From Propionibacteriaceae bacterium (lineage in GTDB: Bacteria; Actinomycetota; Actinomycetes; Propionibacteriales; Propionibacteriaceae), in NCBI GenBank assembly GCA_030538175.1, contig JAUNUL010000049.1:1-12744 (forward strand): a stretch of 12,744 nt of DNA, written 5' to 3'. Both the position numbers and the translations under genes were made by a program. The stretch's first letter is position 1. The number at the start of each line of letters is the position of its first letter. The notes below the pieces were generated by a model. The model was not told where the DNA came from. It was given only the letters and a program-made list of their open reading frames with translations, and did no database searches. This document shows positions 7,791-12,744 of this stretch, in pieces.

Positions 7791-7808
7791 GTTCGCCGTG
7801 GGCGTACG
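7791..7808 (-). promoter_or_regulatory. Candidate ClgR box
   Basis: The minus strand reads CGCCCACGGCG with flanking A and AAC. As I recall it, the corynebacterial ClgR consensus is WNNWCGCYNANRGCGWWS, and this site fits at every fixed position except the first W. ClgR is the actinobacterial activator of clpC and clpP genes. The site is 217 bases upstream of the clpC ATG and overlaps the presumed -10 region of the divergent permease gene, so it could affect either promoter. Confidence 0.5.
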
Positions 7809-7810
7809 CT
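7805..7810 (+). promoter_or_regulatory. Candidate -10 box of the TSUP permease gene
   Basis: TACGCT fits TAnnnT and ends 10 bases before the permease ATG at 7821. With no Shine-Dalgarno before that ATG, this suggests a leaderless or nearly leaderless mRNA. No clear -35 is seen at 17 bases. Confidence 0.35.
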
Positions 7811-7820
7811 GCAGAACGCT

Positions 7821-8573
7821 ATGGAACCCACAACCTTTGCCTGGCTGGTCATCGCCGGGATCGGGACGGGCGTGATCGGCTATCTCACCGGACTCGCGTC
7901 GCTGGTGAGCTATCCCGCCCTGCTCGCCGCGGGCCTGTCCCCCGTCACCGCGAACGTATCCAACACGCTCGGCCTGGTCGGCATCGGCATCGGCACGACC
8001 GCCCGAGCCGGCCGGAAGTTTCGCGGCGAACGGGCCAAGCTCCTGCCCCAGATCCTTGTCTCGGCCGCCGGCGGCCTCGTGGGTGCACTGTTGCTCTTGG
8101 CCGGCAGCGAGAGCACCTTCGAGAAGATCGTCCCGGCCCTCATCATTCTGGGTTCGGTTGCGCTGCTGGCCCAGCCGTGGCTGGCGCGGTTGCGTGGCGA
8201 GACCGACAACCGCCTCGCCTATCTCGTGGCCCTGTTTCTCATCTGTCTCTATGGCGGCTATTTCGGTGCGGGCGCCGGGGTCATCTATCTCGCGATCACG
8301 CTGATCGCCACCTCCGAACCCTTCGGCCGCGCCATGGTCCTCAAATCAATCCTGCTCGGCATCACCAACCTCGTCGCTGCGGTCGCGTTCATCGCTGCAG
8401 CGGTGTTCTTCGGCGGCCCTGTCAATTGGTTGGCGGCGCTGGGTCTCGGGCTGGGCTGTGTGGTCGGCGGCTGGCTGGGCCCACGCATCCAGGAGTTCAT
8501 CCCCGAGACGGGCCTGCGGATCACCGTCGCCGTGTGCGGCTTCGGCCTGGCTGCCTGGCTCTGGCTGCGCTGA
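7821..8573 (+). CDS. TauE/SafE (TSUP) family membrane transporter
   Basis: A 250-residue polytopic protein of the sulfite exporter TauE/SafE family, whose members move sulfite, sulfoacetate or other organosulfur anions across the inner membrane. The two-fold repeat is visible: the first half has GTGVIGYLTGLASLVSYPALLAAGLSPVTANVSNTLGL (15-52), and the second has LFLICLYGGYFGAGAGVIYLAITLI (138-162) followed by RAMVLKSILLGITNLVAAVAF (170-190). It contains about eight hydrophobic helices. The substrate is not readable. The ATG at 7821 starts just before the first helix; an extended frame to 7647 adds 58 non-conserved residues across the clpC control region. No Shine-Dalgarno is visible and a TACGCT hexamer is close by, so initiation may be leaderless. 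Its last 228 bases are overlapped on the other strand by the ligase frame. Confidence 0.92.
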   Translation: MEPTTFAWLVIAGIGTGVIGYLTGLASLVSYPALLAAGLSPVTANVSNTLGLVGIGIGTTARAGRKFRGERAKLLPQILVSAAGGLVGALLLLAGSESTFEKIVPALIILGSVALLAQPWLARLRGETDNRLAYLVALFLICLYGGYFGAGAGVIYLAITLIATSEPFGRAMVLKSILLGITNLVAAVAFIAAAVFFGGPVNWLAALGLGLGCVVGGWLGPRIQEFIPETGLRITVAVCGFGLAAWLWLR

Positions 8574-10136
8574 GTTGCTCCGCTCTCCCGGTCGTACGCC
8601 AAGCGCGCGCAGGGTCTCGATCGTGTCGACGTCCTGTGCCGACTTGTCGTGGCGATAACGCACCACCCGCGCAAACCGCAGGGCGAGCCCACCTGGATAG
8701 CGACGTGAGCGCTGCACACCATCCACCGCGATCTCCACGACCTGTTCCGGCCGGACAGGCACCACCCACGCGTCCTGCGCATCGCCCCGGTCGACGGCCA
8801 GCTCGGTGAACCGCTCGGTCTGCCATCGCAACATCTCGTCTGTCATGCCCTTGAAGGTCTTGCCGACCATGACGAAGCCACCGGTCGCCGGATCCAGCGC
8901 GCCGAGGTGGATATTGGACAGCTTGCCCCGGCGCCGCCCCGATCCCCACTCGACCGCCAACACCACCAGATCAACCGTGTGCACGGGCTTCACCTTGATC
9001 CACGCACCACCGCGGCGGCCCGCCGCATAGGGCGCGGACAGGTCCTTGACCACCACGCCCTCATGCCCCGCGGCCACCGTGGCCGCGAAGAACTCCTCAG
9101 CCTCGGCGACACTGCTGGTCCGGACTCCGGCCACCAGGCCACCCCCGGCACTCGCGGTGAGCGCCTCCAATTCCGCCCGTCGACTCCGCAGCGGTTCGTC
9201 CAGCAGGTCGGCGCCGTCCAGATGGAGCAGGTCGAAGAACCACGCGGTCAACGGCACGGGTGCACCGGGGTCGTCGGCCCGCGAAGCGGTCCTGGCTCCC
9301 GTGGTCTGGAAGGGCTCAGGAGAACCATCGGCCCGCAGTGCGAGCACCTCACCATCCAGGATGGCCGCGTCACACGCCAACCCGAGCACTGTCTCCACCA
9401 CCTCGGGCAGACGATCTGTGATGTCCTCGAGGCTCCGGGTGAACAGCCGGACCTCGCCCCTGTGTTTGTGCGCCTGGATCCGGATCCCGTCCAGTTTCCG
9501 ATCGACCAGACGTTCCTGGCCGCCGAGTGCTGTCGCGAGGTCAGCGGCGGAGGCAGCCAGCATGGGAAGGACCGGGACCCCGACCTGCAATCCGATCCGC
9601 GCCAGTTCAGCTGCCCCACCGCGCAGGGCGGGTTCGGCAACGGCCACGACGGACCCGGCGAGCATCGCGGCCCGGCGTACATCCTCCTCAGCAACCCCGG
9701 CAGCCTGCGCAACCGCCTGCAGCACGACCGCCGCGGATGCCCCCTGCCGCAGTTCGCCGAGGATGAGTCGGCGGAGGAAATGCTGCTCCGCTGCCGTCGC
9801 CGAACCGAAGAGCTCCCCCATCAGCGCGGCCCTCCGGGCCTTCGAGCCCGGCCCGGACGTCGCGGCCAGCTCAGTGAACAGCCGCTCCGCATCCACCAGG
9901 GTGAGCCCGGCCGTTGGAGCCGGCGTCGGCAGGTCCGCGACCGCACGCCAGCCCACCCCCAGCCGACCCTGCGGGACGATGCCGGACAGGTATGCCGTCG
10001 CCTGTGCCACGCGCTCGCGGGGAACGCTGCGCAGCAGATCCGCCATCACCGTGATCTTCGCGCGGCGTGATGGCGTCGCTGACACGGCCTGTGCCGTCGC
10101 CACCACTGCCCACAGGAGGGTCTCATCGGGGTCCAT
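8346..10136 (-). CDS. ligB: ATP-dependent DNA ligase, LigB type, with antisense C-terminal extension
   Basis: A 596-residue ATP-dependent ligase of the actinobacterial LigB family, an accessory nick-sealing enzyme besides NAD-dependent LigA. An N-terminal DNA-binding domain occupies about 1-190. Adenylation motif I is RKLDGIR with catalytic Lys214. Further motifs include FTRSLEDIT (232-240), DGEVLAL (261-267), GHEGVVVK (357-364) and WIKVKP (379-384). The OB domain includes the highly conserved WGSGRRRGKLSNIHLGA (397-413), VGKTFKGMTDEML (424-436) and RRYPGGLALRFARVVRYR (478-495). Known LigB proteins end soon after this last block, at about 510 residues. Here no stop occurs and the frame continues about 75 residues, the whole part from residue 522 lying antisense to the TSUP gene. 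That tail is Gln/Asp/Glu/Arg-rich and shows no domain. The start matches where family members begin (MDPDETLLWAV); the GAGGG only one base upstream is too close to be a good Shine-Dalgarno. Confidence 0.95.
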   Translation of the reverse strand: MDPDETLLWAVVATAQAVSATPSRRAKITVMADLLRSVPRERVAQATAYLSGIVPQGRLGVGWRAVADLPTPAPTAGLTLVDAERLFTELAATSGPGSKARRAALMGELFGSATAAEQHFLRRLILGELRQGASAAVVLQAVAQAAGVAEEDVRRAAMLAGSVVAVAEPALRGGAAELARIGLQVGVPVLPMLAASAADLATALGGQERLVDRKLDGIRIQAHKHRGEVRLFTRSLEDITDRLPEVVETVLGLACDAAILDGEVLALRADGSPEPFQTTGARTASRADDPGAPVPLTAWFFDLLHLDGADLLDEPLRSRRAELEALTASAGGGLVAGVRTSSVAEAEEFFAATVAAGHEGVVVKDLSAPYAAGRRGGAWIKVKPVHTVDLVVLAVEWGSGRRRGKLSNIHLGALDPATGGFVMVGKTFKGMTDEMLRWQTERFTELAVDRGDAQDAWVVPVRPEQVVEIAVDGVQRSRRYPGGLALRFARVVRYRHDKSAQDVDTIETLRALGVRPGERSNSAQPEPGSQAEAAHGDGDPQARLGDELLDAWAQPAADHTAQPETQRRQPIDRAAEEHRCSDERDRSDEVGDAEQD

Positions 10137-10236
10137 GCCCTCACTGTGACAGCAGCCTCCGACATTTCCATGCGCCGGGAACGTGCCGGCCTCGCGTGGG
10201 CCACCGCGGTTGTTTGCCCCGGTAAGCTCCCGAGGC
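10137..10236. promoter_or_regulatory. Divergent promoter region between ligB and the 4-TM membrane protein gene
   Basis: This 100-base gap between divergent starts must hold both promoters. On the plus strand TAAGCT (10223-10228) is a plausible -10 whose transcript would start at or just before the GTG at 10237. On the minus strand no convincing promoter is seen. No LexA/SOS-type palindrome is visible despite the ligase neighbour. Confidence 0.5.
10223..10228 (+). promoter_or_regulatory. Candidate -10 box for the membrane protein/signal peptidase pair
   Basis: TAAGCT fits TAnnnT and lies eight bases before the GTG at 10237. The only purine-rich run before that GTG (GAGG) is one base away, too near to act as a Shine-Dalgarno. 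A leaderless transcript is therefore the simplest reading. No -35 is apparent. Confidence 0.35.
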
Positions 10237-10644
10237 GTGACTGCTACAACAGATCGACCCAATGCCGGCCAACTCGCCCTGCTGCGCTATTCGTCGCTCG
10301 CGACGGCAATCGCGGCCCTGCTCCAGTTCCTGCTCGGTGGCTATATGTTCACCTCGCCCAGCGCGACGTTGGCGGACACGCACAACATTATTGGTCTGGT
10401 GACGATCGGGGTCAGCCTCATTGCGACCATCGCCGGCTTCGTCAACCGCAGCCGCGGCGGCAATTCCGGGCTCGCCTTCCACATCTTGGGCACCTTCATC
10501 CTCACGCTGGTGCAGTTCTCCCTGGGCGAGATCGGCCTGAGCGGCAGCATGGTCATGGTCCACATGGCACTCGGCACCGCCATTCTGGTCAGCGCGATCG
10601 CGATGACCACCCTCGCCTTCCGCAAGCCTTTCGCCCGCTCGTGA
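10237..10644 (+). CDS. Four-TM membrane protein of unknown function with His motifs
   Basis: A 135-residue hydrophobic protein that I do not recognise. Four helices are expected at about residues 17-38, 49-69, 79-97 and 106-127, with a short hydrophilic N terminus and a basic C terminus (FRKPFARS). Each of the last three helices carries one histidine near an end: His49 in HNIIG, His82 in HILG and His109 in HMALG. Histidine/glycine spacing like this is known from membrane haem-binding helices, but haem binding is only a guess. The GTG at 10237 is chosen because the frame upstream overlaps the divergent ligase promoter region and is not hydrophobic. Its stop overlaps the signal peptidase start as GTGA, so the two are probably translated together. 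Confidence 0.75.
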   Translation: MTATTDRPNAGQLALLRYSSLATAIAALLQFLLGGYMFTSPSATLADTHNIIGLVTIGVSLIATIAGFVNRSRGGNSGLAFHILGTFILTLVQFSLGEIGLSGSMVMVHMALGTAILVSAIAMTTLAFRKPFARS

Positions 10645-11375
10645 CCGAGCGCCCGTCGGTGGGGCGACGCCTCCTCGGGGGGCTGAAAGACATTGTCCTC
10701 GTCGTCCTCGGCGCGCTGATCATCTCAGCGCTGCTGAGGGCGTTCGTCTTTGAGCCGTTCACCATTCCCACCGAGTCGATGGAAAACACCCTGCAGGTCC
10801 AGGACAAGGTGATCGCCCAGAAGGTGACGGATTTCAAACGTGGGGATGTCATCGTTTTCCAGGACCCAGGTCAATGGGTGACCGGTGCGTCATCGCAACG
10901 CCGCACCAACCCTGCTGCGCGGGTGTTGGAGTTCGTGGGTGTGCTGCCCAACTCCAGTCATGATTTCTTGACGAAACGGGTGATCGGGCTGCCCGGTGAT
11001 CGCGTTTCCTGTTGCGATGCAGACGGTCGGCTCATGATCAACGGCCTGCCACTGGACGAAAGCGATTATGTGTTTCCGGACAGCCCCGTCCGTGCCTCCA
11101 GCACCGAGTTCGATGTCGTAGTTCCACGCAACCACCTTTTCGTGCTGGGCGACCATCGCAATGCCTCGGCAGATTCCCGCTGCCATATGCAGGATGATCC
11201 AACGGGCATGAGCGCTTTCGTCCCTATCGACAACGTGGTGGGTCCGGTTGGGCTCATCGTTGCGCCCTTTGAGCGGTGGCAGCAGTTGCGTACGCCGGGG
11301 GCCTTTGCGGGTGTGCCGGAGCCCACCCGGGAACCGCCCACCGCACCCGAAATCCTGACCGCCGCGCACTGCTGA
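10641..11375 (+). CDS. lepB: Signal peptidase I (S26 family)
   Basis: A 244-residue membrane-anchored serine protease that removes signal peptides from exported proteins. A single N-terminal anchor helix (about 17-36) precedes box B TIPTESMENTL, with nucleophile Ser46. Box C is KRGDVIVFQDP (66-76). Box D is TKRVIGLPGD with general base Lys112. Box E is GDHRNASADSR (170-180). The actinobacterial insert between boxes C and D and the CCDADGR segment after box D are present. A Pro-rich tail follows the catalytic core. The start is GTG, overlapping the upstream TGA as GTGA. A longer in-frame reading to 10146 merely runs through the upstream gene in another frame. It stands outside the rplS/rnhB context often seen for lepB, so it may be one of several copies. 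GC in two lines counted is 55-58%. Confidence 0.95.
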   Translation: MTERPSVGRRLLGGLKDIVLVVLGALIISALLRAFVFEPFTIPTESMENTLQVQDKVIAQKVTDFKRGDVIVFQDPGQWVTGASSQRRTNPAARVLEFVGVLPNSSHDFLTKRVIGLPGDRVSCCDADGRLMINGLPLDESDYVFPDSPVRASSTEFDVVVPRNHLFVLGDHRNASADSRCHMQDDPTGMSAFVPIDNVVGPVGLIVAPFERWQQLRTPGAFAGVPEPTREPPTAPEILTAAHC

Positions 11376-11411
11376 CCGTCACTTCTGCCCCTCGTGGCCG
11401 AAGGACCGCCC

Positions 11412-11450
11412 CGTCAGGTGTGGCGCGTGCCACGTCAGGTGTGGCGCGTG
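11412..11450. repeat. Two-copy 18-bp direct repeat, 21-bp period
   Basis: CGTCAGGTGTGGCGCGTG occurs at 11412-11429 and again, without a mismatch, at 11433-11450, separated by CCA. The junction also makes a small perfect hairpin, GTGGC/GCCAC around GCGT (11420-11433). It fills the 85-base gap between two convergent genes. A 21-bp period is two helical turns, which would suit paired protein binding. There is no T tract, so it is not a classical terminator. Confidence 0.8.
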
Positions 11451-11460
11451 GACTACACAG

Positions 11461-12399
11461 TCAGGATTCCGGGTCCAAGGCCGCCAGCTCCGCGCTCAAG
11501 CGATCGACCAGCGCAGAAAAATCACCAGCTTCCTCAGTCGCCCGTTCCGCTGCAGCTGACAACCGCTCTGCGTCAGCCGCCAGTCCCGCACCGTGGGCGA
11601 GCAGCGCTTCCTCCTGCCCTTGGGCGGCTTCGAGTGCGGCACGCAGCTCAGTCACCAGCGCGCGCACCTCGGCGAGCTCAATGTCGTGCTGGGCCAGCTC
11701 CGCAGCTGCGGCAGCAGCCAGCTCTTGGATCCGCTCCACCCGATCGCGGGACTCCTCCCACCGCGCCTCGGCCCGGCCAAGCTCCCGATTGAGTCGTCGG
11801 ATCTCCGCCGGGTCGGGTCCCGGAGGCACTGCAGGCTCGACCGGTGGCTCGGCCGCCGGTTCAGCCGACTGCGCGGATCGCGTGGTGGGACGAAGCTGGA
11901 TGACTTCCGCCAAGCCTGCGGCGGGCGCGAACAGGTCCACTGGACCGAAGCCAGCCGCACGCACCGTCGCGGTCAGCGCACCCTCCAGCACACGGTCAGC
12001 CAGATCCGGATCGGCCATCGCAGCCTGGATGGTTTCGGCCACCTCTTGTCGCACCGCATCGGGCGCCGCATAGCCGCGCTCAGCCCCCAGGGCACTGGCT
12101 CGGCCGGACAGCGAATTCACCACCGCACCACGCAGCCCGGACAGTCGCCTGAGCTCCTCAGGGTCGGCATCGCGATGAGCGCGCGCCAAGGACTCGCCCA
12201 GTTCGAACAACTCGGTCAACCGGGCGGCCTCATGCCGCACCAGAAGATTCACCAACCAGGCACCTCTGGTTGGCTTCTTCAGCGCCTTGATGGCCCGGGA
12301 ACCCACCGGATCCCCGGCGGCTTTCGCGGCAGCCGCCCAACGATCTCGGTTGCCGACAAAGTCCGACCAGGGCCCGGCATAAAGCTCGCCGAGATCCAC
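11461..12399 (-). CDS. Conserved actinobacterial coiled-coil protein of unknown function
   Basis: A 312-residue soluble protein. The N-terminal part (1-60) has the pattern ELYAGPWSDFVGNRDRWAAAAKAAGD...IKALKKPTRGAWLVNLLVRH, which I recognise as typical of an uncharacterised actinobacterial family. A helical middle region (about 60-170) follows. Next is a Pro/Ala/Glu-rich linker (about 173-197) and then a long Ala/Glu/Leu-rich coiled coil (about 198-308) with no transmembrane segment. The start is GTG, 15 bases after the lsr2 stop, with no strong Shine-Dalgarno, so it is probably translated from the lsr2 transcript. Its function is unknown; the context hints at the nucleoid or DNA, but this is only an inference. 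Confidence 0.8.
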   Translation of the reverse strand: MDLGELYAGPWSDFVGNRDRWAAAAKAAGDPVGSRAIKALKKPTRGAWLVNLLVRHEAARLTELFELGESLARAHRDADPEELRRLSGLRGAVVNSLSGRASALGAERGYAAPDAVRQEVAETIQAAMADPDLADRVLEGALTATVRAAGFGPVDLFAPAAGLAEVIQLRPTTRSAQSAEPAAEPPVEPAVPPGPDPAEIRRLNRELGRAEARWEESRDRVERIQELAAAAAAELAQHDIELAEVRALVTELRAALEAAQGQEEALLAHGAGLAADAERLSAAAERATEEAGDFSALVDRLSAELAALDPES

Positions 12400-12414
12400 G
12401 ACAGGTCAGCGCGC

Positions 12415-12738
12415 TCAGCGCTGGGCAGCCTCGAAGGCGTCGCGGATATTGGTCGGCACCCGCCCACGGCTGCTGACATCGAAACCGTTCTCCTTGGCCC
12501 AGGCCCGGATCTCGGTCGGCGAGGTGCCACTGTTCTTGCGCGCCGGGGCGCCAGCGCGGCCCCGGGCGGTCTTGCGAGCGTGACCGACCCACAGCGCCAG
12601 CGCTTCACGCAGTCTTTCGGCGTTGTCAACGGACAGGTCGATTTCATAGTCGACACCGTCGAGACCGAAGCGAACAGTCTCGTCGGCTGTCGTTCCGTCA
12701 ATATCGTCTTCCAAGATGATCTGGACTCTCTGGGCCAT
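12415..12738 (-). CDS. lsr2: Lsr2 nucleoid-associated protein
   Basis: A complete 107-residue Lsr2, the actinobacterial H-NS analogue that binds AT-rich DNA, bridges it and silences transferred genes. The N-terminal dimerisation part is visible as MAQRVQIILEDDIDGTTADETVRFGLDGVDYEIDL (1-35) and NAERLREAL (39-47). A basic linker (about 53-72) leads to the C-terminal DNA-binding domain IRAWAKENGFDVSSRGRVP (77-95), with its AT-hook-like RGR at 91-93 that enters the minor groove. The start lies six bases from the window end, so its ribosome site and promoter are not visible. It is followed at 15 bases by the coiled-coil gene, with which it likely forms an operon. Confidence 0.97.
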   Translation of the reverse strand: MAQRVQIILEDDIDGTTADETVRFGLDGVDYEIDLSVDNAERLREALALWVGHARKTARGRAGAPARKNSGTSPTEIRAWAKENGFDVSSRGRVPTNIRDAFEAAQR

Positions 12739-12744
12739 GAGCCA

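Noticed and set aside
8907..10149. Two long plus-strand frames (387 and 367 codons) opposite ligB
   Set aside because: Both are antisense to well-conserved ligase motifs and overlap each other. Their products are Arg/Ser/Pro-rich without any recognisable fold.
10137..10236. A possible SOS (LexA) site for the ligase
   Set aside because: No GAAC-N4-GTTC-like palindrome is present. The short CTGTCACAG palindrome near 10145 does not match any operator I can name.
11412..11450. A CRISPR array
   Set aside because: There are only two copies of an 18-bp unit with a 3-base spacer and no cas genes nearby.
11276..12073. A 265-codon plus-strand frame opposite the coiled-coil gene
   Set aside because: Its Ser/Ala-rich translation is the antisense image of the Ala/Glu-rich coiled coil. 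It also overlaps the end of lepB.

Overview
The window reads as chromosomal DNA of a high-GC actinobacterium. The evidence is an Lsr2 nucleoid protein, a ClpC1-type unfoldase with two near-identical N-terminal repeats and a UVR segment, an actinobacterial LigB-type ATP-dependent DNA ligase, a signal peptidase I with the actinobacterial 'CCD' insert, frequent GTG starts and GTGA stop/start overlaps. The ligase and the general gene style would fit Propionibacteriales or relatives, but the sequence alone does not fix a genus.

Left part (1-2853, minus strand). The 5' part of a WbuB-like family 4 glycosyltransferase runs off the left edge. Upstream of it lies a large polytopic acyltransferase-3 protein fused to a C-terminal SGNH domain. 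Both are typical of surface polysaccharide or O-acylation loci. Base composition is lower in the acyltransferase (50-58% GC in the lines counted by hand) than in the DNA to its right (about 60-67%), so this may be the edge of an acquired glycan locus. The border at about 2915-2950 carries short direct and inverted repeats.

Middle (2951-4889, minus strand). A three-gene operon has each junction made by a 4-base GTGA overlap: a Tat/lipobox SGNH-like lipoprotein, a two-TM DUF3592-like protein and an EamA/DMT exporter. A strong intrinsic terminator (4967-5005) separates this operon from clpC.

clpC to ligase (5037-10136). clpC (minus) diverges from a TauE/SafE (TSUP) permease (plus) across a 246-bp control region. 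That region holds a HAIR-like inverted repeat, a near-consensus ClgR box and a leader hairpin next to the clpC Shine-Dalgarno. The permease converges with ligB (minus). The ligB frame has lost its expected stop and reads 228 bases antisense through the end of the permease gene.

Right part (10237-12738). A four-TM protein with histidines in HxxxG/HxxG motifs and a signal peptidase I gene form a GTGA-coupled pair on the plus strand. They converge, across an 85-bp gap with an 18-bp direct repeat of 21-bp period, on an lsr2/coiled-coil gene pair on the minus strand.

Apart from the left glycan edge, most genes are ordinary actinobacterial housekeeping or envelope genes. I do not see a clear new defence, mobile or biosynthetic system. 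The observations most worth checking are the antisense ligase tail, the clpC/permease control region, the atypical SGNH lipoprotein operon and the His-motif membrane protein coupled to signal peptidase.
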